DNA of 6,665 nucleotides from Eubacterium sp. Its GTDB lineage: Bacteria; Bacillota; Clostridia; Lachnospirales; Lachnospiraceae. Each line of letters starts with the position of its first letter. The first letter of the stretch is position 1. Location of the stretch: positions 1 to 6,665 of the forward strand of contig JAJGAH010000144.1 in the NCBI GenBank assembly GCA_020844525.1, read 5' to 3'. The notes beneath the pieces are model-generated. The model was given only the letters and a program-made list of their open reading frames with translations. It made no database searches and was not told where the DNA came from. The position numbers were made by a program, and so were the translations under genes. Below are positions 1 through 6,125 of the stretch, one piece after another.

Positions 1-799
1 CATACAGCTTCCGGTTTTCCTCCGGGTCCATGGCATAGGTTCCCATCTCCAGGTGTGCACTTGGGGCAAAGACGAAGGCCCTGCCCTCCTGCTCGAGCTG
101 AAAAATCCTCCGGAAGTGCTGCATATAGGTGATATGGCGGTAATTGATCTCCTCTGCAATCCTCGGATATTTTATGAGATGCATAGAGTAGAAGGCGCGC
201 ATGTGCTCTGGCTCTTTCTGAAAGTCTCTGGGCTTGGAAATGATAACGACAACCTTATCACAGCAGCCCTGCTTCAATGCATGATCTGCCGGAATCGGAT
301 CGGATACGCCTCCGTCAAAATAAGGGATGTCCTGGATCATGCGTGGCTTGCATGCAGCGGGAAGGGCACAGGAAGCCTTGATGACCTCATAATTGTCCTG
401 TGACATATCCTTCTTGGAAAAATAGGCCGGTGCGCCGGTCAGCGCATTGGTCGCAACAATTTCAAATTCAGTGGGGTTTGCGGCCAGCTTCGGGTAATCC
501 AGCGGGTCCTCCCCATCGTGATTTGACATTGTGCTGTAGATAAAATCAAGTCCGAAGAGATCGCCGGTTTTCAGAAAGCTGTCCAGACCAAAGTAACCCT
601 TCTTTTTTAAATGCTCTGTATAAAAACGCAGATTTCGTTCCCTCTGCCCCGCCAGAAAGGAAGCGCAATTGGCAGAACCGGCAGACACACCGATCGCATA
701 GTCGAAATGCACCTGATCATCCAGAAATTTATCAAGGATTCCAGCGCTATAGGCGCATTTCATACCGCCGCCTTCAACAACCAGTCCGATTTTCGGCAT
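1..799 (-). CDS. Patatin-like phospholipase family protein, C-terminus cut by window edge
   Basis: This is a predicted serine lipid acyl hydrolase of the patatin family, YjjU-like subgroup. The 266 visible residues begin MPKIGLVVEGGGMK, and EGGGMK (9-14) is the glycine-rich oxyanion loop. GVSAGS (37-42) is the nucleophile elbow with Ser39. FDGG (161-164) carries the catalytic Asp162, so the Ser-Asp dyad is intact. No signal peptide or membrane segment is visible, which suggests a cytosolic enzyme; its substrate is unknown. The start is ATG at 799, preceded by GGAGG at 810-814 with a 10-base gap. A YjjU-like protein is usually about 280-300 aa, so probably only a few tens of residues are missing at the left edge. 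The gene has its own promoter at 841-869, so it need not be cotranscribed with the channel gene upstream. Family assignment is firm; biological role is open. Confidence 0.93.
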   Translation of the reverse strand, partial: MPKIGLVVEGGGMKCAYSAGILDKFLDDQVHFDYAIGVSAGSANCASFLAGQRERNLRFYTEHLKKKGYFGLDSFLKTGDLFGLDFIYSTMSNHDGEDPLDYPKLAANPTEFEIVATNALTGAPAYFSKKDMSQDNYEVIKASCALPAACKPRMIQDIPYFDGGVSDPIPADHALKQGCCDKVVVIISKPRDFQKEPEHMRAFYSMHLIKYPRIAEEINYRHITYMQHFRRIFQLEQEGRAFVFAPSAHLEMGTYAMDPEENRKLY

Positions 800-840
800 T
801 GCTTTATTTCCTCCAGCCCATAAAAGATTTACAACTAGCC

Positions 841-869
841 ATTATAAGCCGCTGGAGATAAAACGTCCA
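841..869 (-). promoter_or_regulatory. Sigma-A-type promoter of the patatin-like gene
   Basis: Read on the minus strand, TGGACG (864-869, 4 of 6 to TTGACA) is separated by 17 bases from a perfect TATAAT (841-846). The start of transcription would fall near 833, giving a leader of about 35 bases that contains the GGAGG ribosome site. No other candidate in the 157-base gap is as good. Confidence 0.7.
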
Positions 870-956
870 TGTTTCCGGTCCGCCACATCTTCGGGAAAGT
901 GTCCAAATGAGCATACACAATATCAGATTTATTTCTGTACAAAAAAGTTTATGACC

Positions 957-1388
957 TCACCGGATATCATGACTGGACTTGAAATGCTTTATCTTTTCTG
1001 AGAGAGCTGCAAGTTCTTCCGGTGTGAGGTCAGGCAGATGCTCCAGCTGATCGAGAAAGGCCTCTGCACTTTCGTTGGCACGCAGCTGTATCATATTCAT
1101 GTAGTAATTGGCGATTGTTGCTGTAAATATTGCAGTGACTGCCACGGAATAGACTGCCAGAATGATGGTGAGAATTCTTCCGATTGTTGTGACAGCTACG
1201 ATATCACCGAATCCGATCGTAGCAGAGACCACAAAGCAGTACCAGATGCCGTCACCATAGGTTTCGATGCCAGGTTCCTTCAGACGCAGAAGCAGGGCCG
1301 TAATCAGGAAAAAAATGAGGTAGCTGGTGAAAATCTGAATAAATCCAGTCCGTTTCATAATCCGCCAGAGTAAAACTGCCTTCTTCAT
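957..1388 (-). CDS. Two-transmembrane ion channel family protein (potassium-channel-like)
   Basis: This 143-aa membrane protein has the layout of a minimal K+ channel subunit (Ion_trans_2 type). It has a first helix at about residues 16-36, a pore loop with the selectivity-filter sequence TIGFGD at 57-62, and a second helix at about 70-96. Channels of this type work as tetramers and usually pass potassium. After the second helix there is only a short acidic, helix-prone tail (about 104-137); there is no RCK/TrkA nucleotide-binding domain and no voltage sensor. The start is ATG at 1388, preceded by a near-perfect AGAAGGAGA ribosome site 7 bases away. The reading frame stays open further upstream, but those codons overlap the end of the ThyX-like gene and have no comparable ribosome site. 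The gene lies 77 bases downstream of the ThyX-like gene and has a candidate promoter of its own. Confidence 0.92.
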   Translation of the reverse strand: MKKAVLLWRIMKRTGFIQIFTSYLIFFLITALLLRLKEPGIETYGDGIWYCFVVSATIGFGDIVAVTTIGRILTIILAVYSVAVTAIFTATIANYYMNMIQLRANESAEAFLDQLEHLPDLTPEELAALSEKIKHFKSSHDIR

Positions 1389-1425
1389 AGATATGTCTCC
1401 TTCTGCGTCGTTGATTGTTTCCCTT

Positions 1426-1453
1426 ATTGTAACAGAGATTACATCTCTCACAA
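1426..1453 (-). promoter_or_regulatory. Candidate promoter of the channel gene, with a palindrome in the spacer
   Basis: On the minus strand TTGTGA (1448-1453) and TACAAT (1426-1431) are separated by 16 bases. The perfect inverted repeat AGAGAT-GTA-ATCTCT (1434-1448) fills the spacer and touches the -35 box, where a repressor or MerR-like activator could bind. A second small inverted repeat, ACAAC/GTTGT (1450-1464), overlaps the -35. The leader would be about 30 bases and carries the strong ribosome site. The promoter is plausible by match and position; the operator role is inference. Confidence 0.45.
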
Positions 1454-1465
1454 CACTATGTTGTA

Positions 1466-2074
1466 TTAGCGCTCTGTAATTTCCCTGAGATATGGAAGCT
1501 CCCAGAGCAGTGCAACATACTGGTTCCACTCATCCAGCTTATGATGTGTCCTCTGGCGGATAATGTTAAGGACATTTTCGTAATTCATCGTCACTGTCCG
1601 GGTCTGATGATAGGATTCCGGAAGAAGCTGAATCATGGCCCACCAGTCTGCTTTGTCTTTCGTCTTAAGATAGGCATCCCGGTAGCGGTTCAGCCAGGAG
1701 AGGATCTGCTGCATTTCCTCTTCTGAACGCAAATGCTCCGTGCTGAAATCGGACATTTCAAATTCTTTGGCGGCGATTTTATGCATGGTTGAAGTGGAAT
1801 TGGCAACTGTGCCGATCTTATATGTGTCAAATTCCTTCCACCAGTACAGCGGTGCCGTGATATCCATTGAGACAAAGATCTGCCGCAGATATTTCCTGTG
1901 TTCTGTTCCGCCCCGGTAAAGCCTCCGCATCAGGTCCATATCATTGGGCCCGATCTGAAAGCGTCCATCCTGCCCCGGACTGCTGTCGCTTTTTGCCCAG
2001 CTGTTCATAGGGTTGCGCATGCCCCGGATTGCATGGGAGAATCCCCATACTTCCATATGTTCTGCTTTAATCAA
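1466..2074 (-). CDS. ThyX-superfamily-like protein with a degenerate catalytic motif (TTG start)
   Basis: This 202-aa protein resembles FAD-dependent thymidylate synthase ThyX in architecture but not in active-site residues. Residues 58-98 (EHRKYLRQI, then DITAPLYWWKEFDTYK, then NSTSTMH) sit where ThyX has its EH..., RHR and SxNExSxRY segments. Asn92 and Ser95 match, but the signature arginines do not, with Met97 where ThyX has Arg. In the C-terminal half, LLP (150-152), a Thr (158 or 160), MN (163-164) and QR (174-175) follow the ThyX order of LP, T, N and R, but the NaR arginine and AQxEIR segment are replaced. It is therefore probably not a normal thymidylate synthase. The start is TTG at 2074: GGAGGGA (2081-2087) lies 6 bases upstream of it, while the first ATG is six codons further in and too far away. 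I recall similar proteins as hypotheticals in gut Firmicutes and phages, from memory only. Confidence 0.72.
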   Translation of the reverse strand: MIKAEHMEVWGFSHAIRGMRNPMNSWAKSDSSPGQDGRFQIGPNDMDLMRRLYRGGTEHRKYLRQIFVSMDITAPLYWWKEFDTYKIGTVANSTSTMHKIAAKEFEMSDFSTEHLRSEEEMQQILSWLNRYRDAYLKTKDKADWWAMIQLLPESYHQTRTVTMNYENVLNIIRQRTHHKLDEWNQYVALLWELPYLREITER

Positions 2075-2144
2075 TAATATTCCCTCCGTATGAGTTGTTA
2101 ATGTTTCAGGTGGTTTTCATGCTATATTCAGAGATTATTATTAC

Positions 2145-2209
2145 CGTATGGATGCTTGTGCAGCAATACAGATGGATGCATCCATACGTTTGCATCCATT
2201 CAGCTGAAT
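2145..2209. repeat. Operator-like cluster of ATGGATGC half-sites and palindromes
   Basis: The octamer ATGGATGC occurs four times in 52 bases: at 2148-2155 and 2172-2179 in one orientation, and at 2178-2185 and 2192-2199 as GCATCCAT. The two middle copies form a perfect 14-base palindrome, ATGGATGCATCCAT (2172-2185). The outer pair extends to a perfect 11-base inverted repeat, CGTATGGATGC (2145-2155) with GCATCCATACG (2178-2188). A further 12-base palindrome, ATTCAGCTGAAT, follows at 2198-2209. The cluster lies 70-125 bases upstream of the ThyX-like start and just downstream of the dehydratase operon. It is not followed by a T-run on either strand, so it does not look like an intrinsic terminator; a protein-binding site is the likelier reading. 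Confidence 0.6.
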
Positions 2210-2215
2210 GACTGA

Positions 2216-2253
2216 TACAGCTGTAAACTGTAAACAATATATCGAATATATCG
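2216..2253. repeat. Short tandem repeats between the activase and the ThyX-like gene
   Basis: Three short repeats lie side by side. TACAGCTGTA (2216-2225) is a perfect palindrome, CTGTAAA is repeated in tandem (2221-2227 and 2228-2234), and AATATATCG is repeated in tandem (2236-2244 and 2245-2253). Together with the half-site cluster next to them, they make the 195-base gap repeat-rich almost throughout. I see no gene, convincing promoter or terminator in this stretch. Confidence 0.55.
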
Positions 2254-2270
2254 TAAGTTCTCTGTAGTTG

Positions 2271-3113
2271 TCAGCCCCCAATCACGCAGACCAGTCCGTG
2301 TGATTCTGCAATTTTTTTGAATGTAACAAATTTTTCGCGGGGCGGTGTTTCCAGGCTGCCCATCAGATAGGGTCGTCCCAGACCAACATACTTGTCATAC
2401 CCAAGCTTGTGATACGGGAGCAGGTGTAATTCACGCACACCGGGAAGTGAGGATGCAAAGAGCGCGATGGCATCGATCTCTTCTTCTGTGTCGTTGAAGG
2501 TGGGGATGACCGGTGTGCGGATGATCAGGCGGCATTTTCCTGCTTCTGCCACACGTCTTGCATTTTCAAGTACAAGGTGATTATCTTTGCCGATAAAGGC
2601 TTTATGCTTTTCTGCATTCATGTGCTTGATGTCCATCAGATACTCATCCAGATAGGGAAGCACCATCTGAATTCTGTCCCAGGGTAGCCCTGCCATACTT
2701 TCCATTGCCGTGGAATAACCCCGGTCTTTCGCTGCGTGCAGCAGATCTCTGGCAAATTCCGGCTGGCAGAGACTTTCTCCTCCGGAAAGCGTCAGGCCTC
2801 CTCCGGACCTGCGGTAATAGATCCAGTCTTTTTCGACTACGCGCATGACTTCTTCCACGGTTACGTCCTCACCGATGGTTTTGATAGTTCCGTCCGCGTT
2901 TTTCATTTCCTGGATCTCATATTCCTGCGACTCTGGATTGCAGCACCACCGGCATCTGAAGATGCATCCCTTCAGAAAGACGATGGTTCTGATCCCCGTT
3001 CCATCGTGCACAGAATAGCGCTGTATATCAAAGATTCTTCCCTTTGTCTTCATGAAAGCAGGCTCTGAAGCATATTCTCCGGCATCAACTGCTTCATTTT
3101 TATAATCAGTCAT
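2271..3113 (-). CDS. Glycyl radical enzyme activating enzyme (radical SAM), without ferredoxin insert
   Basis: This enzyme uses S-adenosylmethionine and a [4Fe-4S] cluster to abstract a hydrogen from a glycine of its partner, here the upstream dehydratase, creating the glycyl radical. In its 280 residues, IQRYSVHDGTGIRT (30-43) is the family signature, with Thr39 where Pro is usual. The cluster ligands are Cys50, Cys54 and Cys57 in the CxxxCxxC motif, and SGGGLTLSGGE is the glycine-rich SAM site. The C-terminal LLPYHKLGYDKY segment is also typical. Only about 20 residues separate Cys57 from TVEEV, so the ferredoxin-like insert with extra CxxC clusters that eliminase activases generally have is absent, as in the shorter pyruvate formate-lyase activase. 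The start is ATG at 3113, with AAGGAG (3122-3127) 8 bases upstream. This gives about 20 residues before the usual start (Met21), and Met21 has no well-placed ribosome site. It follows the dehydratase by 23 bases, clearly in one operon. Confidence 0.95.
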   Translation of the reverse strand: MTDYKNEAVDAGEYASEPAFMKTKGRIFDIQRYSVHDGTGIRTIVFLKGCIFRCRWCCNPESQEYEIQEMKNADGTIKTIGEDVTVEEVMRVVEKDWIYYRRSGGGLTLSGGESLCQPEFARDLLHAAKDRGYSTAMESMAGLPWDRIQMVLPYLDEYLMDIKHMNAEKHKAFIGKDNHLVLENARRVAEAGKCRLIIRTPVIPTFNDTEEEIDAIALFASSLPGVRELHLLPYHKLGYDKYVGLGRPYLMGSLETPPREKFVTFKKIAESHGLVCVIGG

Positions 3114-3136
3114 ATAATACGCTCCTTCGCACCATA

Positions 3137-5662
3137 TCAGAACTCAAATCCCTGCTCTGTACGGCGGATAATGTCGTCCTGCAGTGACTTTGACAGCGTT
3201 GTGAACAGAGCGGAATATCCGGCAACTCGCACGACAAGGTGGCGGTAATTCTCCGGATGCTTCTGTGCATCCAGCAGTGTCTTCTTGTCAACCACATTAA
3301 ACTGCATATGCATGCCCTTCTGATCAAAATAGGTCCGGATCAGGGCTTCAAAATCATTCAGCCCCTTTTCACCCTGCAATGCGGACGGATGGAATTTCTG
3401 ATTCAGCAGCGTACCGTTGGAGGCAATCTGGTGATCGATCCGTGCGACAGAATTGGCTGTTGCGGTCGGACCATGTGTGTCCCTTCCCGCCATCGGTCCG
3501 ATGCCGTCCGCAACAGGTGTATGTGCAAGCCTTCCATCGGGTGTGGCACCTGTCTGCGCACCGAGGGGAACGTTTGCGGAAACCGGGTAAATTCCGGCCT
3601 GATACTGACCGCCTCTTGGATTTTTGTATTTTTCCAGAGGCTTTGTGTACAAATATGCGGTGTCACGGGCGAAATAATCCACTTCCGGAATATCATTGCC
3701 GTATTTGGGCAGCGCATTGATCTCGTCCAGAAGTTTCTGGAAGCTTTCCTTGTCCTGGTCAGAGAGACTGGCATTTTTGATTCCCGCAACAATGGCAGCG
3801 ATTTCTTTCGCACCGATCTCTTTCCCCTGGCTTTTGAGCTTTAATGCTGCGGATTCCGCCAGGTCTCTGACAGATATATCATCAAGTCCCTTTCCGTAAT
3901 TCAGGTCCATCGCGCGTTTATATTCCCGGAGCGTTATTTTTTTCTCATCATAGACAAGCTTTTTGACCGCCCAGAGAGAATCTGCCGCATTGGCGATGCC
4001 GAAACACTGTGGCCCGGTGAAGTTATAGTGAGCGCCACCTTGTTCCGGAGTCAGGCCTCTGTCAATACAGTCATCCATCATCGTTGCCATCCATGGAAGC
4101 GGCACTCTTTCCCGATGCGCCACATCAATGGAATTATCCGCATTCACCAGCAGGGAAATCTGGTATTCCATCTGCTTTTTGTAAGCATTCCAGAAATCCT
4201 CAAACGTGCGCAGATCTTCCAGCTCTCCGGTCCGGATGCTGATCTGAACGCCTCTGTCCATGCCGTTGGAAAAAACGAGTTCCAGCGGACGGCACATATT
4301 AAAGAATGCAGCGTCATGCCATCCGAAGGTTTTGCCCATTGCCTGCGGCTCAACGCATCCGATGATACTATAGTTTCTGGCATCCTCCAGGGTCACGCCG
4401 CGGCTCATCAGAGCCGGAATAATTACTTCATCATTGTAATACGCCGGAAGACCAATACCTGTTCTGGTGAGTCTGGTCGCCTCGTGCATCAGTTCGTGCG
4501 GTGTCAGATTCCAGACGCGGATAGAGAGCGATGGCATCGGAAGAAAGACGTGCATGGATGCCCAGATGCACATAAATGACAGATCGTTTGTGGCATCCAG
4601 CCCTTCCTTCGTCTGACCGCCGACACACAGGTTCTGAAACAGGCTGTAACCGGCGAAGCCCTTTGCGGATTCAGCATCCCGTACCTTGTTCAGATCATTC
4701 ATCTTGACGAAGATGCAGTCAATATATTCCTGTGCCTGGTCCCTTGTGATCCTGCCGGAGTCAAGGTCCTTCTTGTAATATGGGTACATATACTGGTCAA
4801 AGCGTCCGGGAGAGATGGAATGGCCACTGGATTCCAGCTGCAGGAGCTGCTGCACGAACCAGAAGCTCTGGCAGGCCTGGTAAAAGGTTTCAGCTCCTTC
4901 CGCCGGCACTCTCCGGCAATTGTCACGGATATTGAGCAGTTCCTCTTTTCTGACTGGATCAGGTTCTGAACGCGCCATGGAATCTGCCAGGTCTGCATAG
5001 CGCTCCGCATAGTGAATAACGGCCTCACAGCTGATCTTCATTGCCTGGTAGAGAGTATGCCTCTGCTGATAATCGGCATCTCCTACATTGCAGGCAGCAT
5101 CATGCGCTTCTATTTTCTGTATGATGCCGCGGAATCCCATCGAGAGGACTTCCCAGTATTTGACGGTAAAGTGTCCCACACCATTGTAGAAATAATTGCC
5201 GGGCGTAAAGATATTATGATCGATTGCCATTTTGGTCTCCGGTGTCATCAGGGCCGTTGCAAGATCAGAGCTTGTCTTTCCTTTCCACCATGGATTCACC
5301 TCCCGGAGAATCGCCTTATTCTCTTCGGAAATATGGAAAGGGTCCGCTTCCCGTGTTTCCACTGTGTCAAGCTCCTGGTTCAGCCATTCCCAGGAAAATT
5401 CCGGATAGGTCTGACAGCCTCTGGGCGCAAGCGTAGAGCTTCCGACAATCAGCTCATGGTCCCTGATGATGATCGGGATGTTTTCGAGAATATGCCGGAA
5501 GGCAAGTGCACGACGCATAACGATCGGCTGGTTTTCTGTCTGCTGGTAGGATTCTGTGAGAAGCTTTGCTCTTGATGCCTCGATTTCCGGCATTTTTCGA
5601 TACAGATCAGCAACCAGCATCTGTATTCTGTCGCTTTTATTCGTTTCATGAATATCCACCAT
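3137..5662 (-). CDS. Glycyl radical diol dehydratase-like enzyme (propanediol/glycerol dehydratase type, B12-independent)
   Basis: This is an 841-aa glycyl radical enzyme with an N-terminal PFL-like domain and a C-terminal glycine-radical domain. RVAGYSALF carries the radical Gly815. IIGCVEPQ carries the thiyl Cys436 and general base Glu438, the GCxE pattern of radical eliminases rather than the CC of pyruvate formate-lyase. His164 (GVGHFT), His281-Ser282 (SGHSIS) and Asp450 (GWHD, 14 after the Cys) match the substrate-binding residues known from B12-independent glycerol and propanediol dehydratases. The Cys-to-Gly distance is 379. From memory this equals the Roseburia inulinivorans propanediol dehydratase (C438/G817) and is about 50 longer than glycerol or hydroxyproline dehydratase. 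The extra length is a Lys/Ala-rich segment at about 590-645. The likely reaction is 1,2-propanediol to propanal (or glycerol to 3-hydroxypropanal). The start is ATG at 5662, with AGGAGG (5673-5678) 10 bases upstream. It is regulated by the cobalamin riboswitch ahead of it. The substrate is not proven by sequence. Confidence 0.93.
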   Translation of the reverse strand: MVDIHETNKSDRIQMLVADLYRKMPEIEASRAKLLTESYQQTENQPIVMRRALAFRHILENIPIIIRDHELIVGSSTLAPRGCQTYPEFSWEWLNQELDTVETREADPFHISEENKAILREVNPWWKGKTSSDLATALMTPETKMAIDHNIFTPGNYFYNGVGHFTVKYWEVLSMGFRGIIQKIEAHDAACNVGDADYQQRHTLYQAMKISCEAVIHYAERYADLADSMARSEPDPVRKEELLNIRDNCRRVPAEGAETFYQACQSFWFVQQLLQLESSGHSISPGRFDQYMYPYYKKDLDSGRITRDQAQEYIDCIFVKMNDLNKVRDAESAKGFAGYSLFQNLCVGGQTKEGLDATNDLSFMCIWASMHVFLPMPSLSIRVWNLTPHELMHEATRLTRTGIGLPAYYNDEVIIPALMSRGVTLEDARNYSIIGCVEPQAMGKTFGWHDAAFFNMCRPLELVFSNGMDRGVQISIRTGELEDLRTFEDFWNAYKKQMEYQISLLVNADNSIDVAHRERVPLPWMATMMDDCIDRGLTPEQGGAHYNFTGPQCFGIANAADSLWAVKKLVYDEKKITLREYKRAMDLNYGKGLDDISVRDLAESAALKLKSQGKEIGAKEIAAIVAGIKNASLSDQDKESFQKLLDEINALPKYGNDIPEVDYFARDTAYLYTKPLEKYKNPRGGQYQAGIYPVSANVPLGAQTGATPDGRLAHTPVADGIGPMAGRDTHGPTATANSVARIDHQIASNGTLLNQKFHPSALQGEKGLNDFEALIRTYFDQKGMHMQFNVVDKKTLLDAQKHPENYRHLVVRVAGYSALFTTLSKSLQDDIIRRTEQGFEF

Positions 5663-5694
5663 TTCTTATGGGCCTCCTGTGTAAATCATAAATC

Positions 5695-5730
5695 AAAAAA
5701 GACATTCCATCATGATGACAGAATGTCTTT
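5695..5730 (-). terminator. Intrinsic terminator in the dehydratase leader (riboswitch expression platform)
   Basis: On the minus strand AAAGACATTC (5721-5730) pairs perfectly over 10 bases with GAATGTCTTT (5698-5707) across a 13-base loop and runs into TTTTTT (5695-5700). It lies between the cobalamin aptamer and the ribosome site of the dehydratase, 33 bases before its ATG. It would therefore stop transcription before the coding region. This is the expected off-switch of a transcription-attenuating riboswitch. Confidence 0.88.
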
Positions 5731-5740
5731 GCGTACACCG

Positions 5741-5780
5741 AAAAAGCCAGAGGCAGATAAAATTTATGCAGTCTGCTGGC
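5741..5780 (-). promoter_or_regulatory. Second hairpin followed by a T-run in the dehydratase leader
   Basis: On the minus strand GCCA plus GCAGA (5772-5780) can pair with TCTGC (5753-5757) and, past a three-base bulge, TGGC (5746-5749), directly followed by TTTTT (5741-5745). It could be a second, weaker terminator, a pause hairpin, or part of an alternative fold of the expression platform. It lies just upstream of the main terminator. Confidence 0.5.
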
Positions 5781-5835
5781 GAAACAGAAATCCGGTATTT
5801 GCTATCCCCTCATACATCGTGATGGACCGATAACA

Positions 5836-6001
5836 GGATGGTAAGCAGGTTTCCTGACTTGCGGCGCTAAGCATCATCCCCCTTCCCGGCTGAATCAGCC
5901 AGTGGATCTGGATCATGCAATCCGCATACAGTTGCGGGACAGCACAGGATTCTCACCTGTTTCCCTTTTAACGGTCTGCAGTACAGACCGCACTTACATC
6001 C
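5836..6001 (-). ncRNA. Cobalamin (B12) riboswitch aptamer upstream of the dehydratase
   Basis: The minus strand carries the conserved cobalamin-aptamer elements in the right order. P1 is GGATG-TAAG (5993-6001) pairing with CTTA-C-CATCC (5836-5845), 9 pairs with one bulged C. A variable hairpin CGGTCTG/CAGACCG (5972-5990) follows. Then come AAAAGGGAA, GGTGAGAATCC, GCTGTCCCGCAACTGT and, near the 3' end, the B12 box AGTCAGGAAACCTGC (5846-5860). A cobalamin bound by this aptamer most often turns expression off. The promoter just upstream and the terminator downstream place it in the leader of the dehydratase-activase mRNA. The exact cobalamin form recognised cannot be read from the sequence with certainty. 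Confidence 0.95.
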
Positions 6002-6017
6002 AATTAAATTTGTCTTC

Positions 6018-6046
6018 AGTGTATCACACCCAAAAACCAAATGCAA
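6018..6046 (-). promoter_or_regulatory. Promoter of the riboswitch-dehydratase-activase operon
   Basis: On the minus strand TTGCAT (6041-6046) lies 17 bases before TACACT (6018-6023), and TGA directly ahead of the -10 gives an extended -10 (TGnTACACT). Transcription would begin near 6011, so P1 of the aptamer starts about 10 bases into the RNA, which is the usual arrangement. The -35 match is weak (3 of 6), and the extended -10 may compensate. Confidence 0.55.
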
Positions 6047-6125
6047 CACAAACCAACAAGATACCTACCAATACAACAACCTGGCAGCTTTGTCATCTGG
6101 CTATCGGATAGAAGGAGCTGCTGTG

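Noticed and set aside
53..403. Plus-strand frame of 116 codons opposite the patatin-like gene
   Set aside because: The minus strand has all the patatin motifs in one frame, so this is a shadow.
1389..1529. Upstream extension of the channel reading frame
   Set aside because: The frame stays open to 1529 but overlaps the end of the ThyX-like gene and contains promoter-like DNA. The AGAAGGAGA site clearly selects ATG 1388.
2145..2188. Inverted repeat as terminator of the dehydratase operon
   Set aside because: The 11-bp arms are good, but the loop is 22 bases and no T-run follows on either strand, so it does not qualify as a canonical intrinsic terminator.
5012..5575. Long plus-strand open frame (187 codons) inside the dehydratase
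   Set aside because: It lies wholly antisense to a well-conserved glycyl radical enzyme, has no ribosome site of note, and its composition is that of a shadow frame. The same holds for the plus-strand frames at 4028-4579 and 3239-3844.
6090..6118. TTGTCA (6090-6095) as -35 of a plus-strand promoter
   Set aside because: It matches at 5 of 6 positions, but no acceptable -10 lies 16-18 bases downstream.
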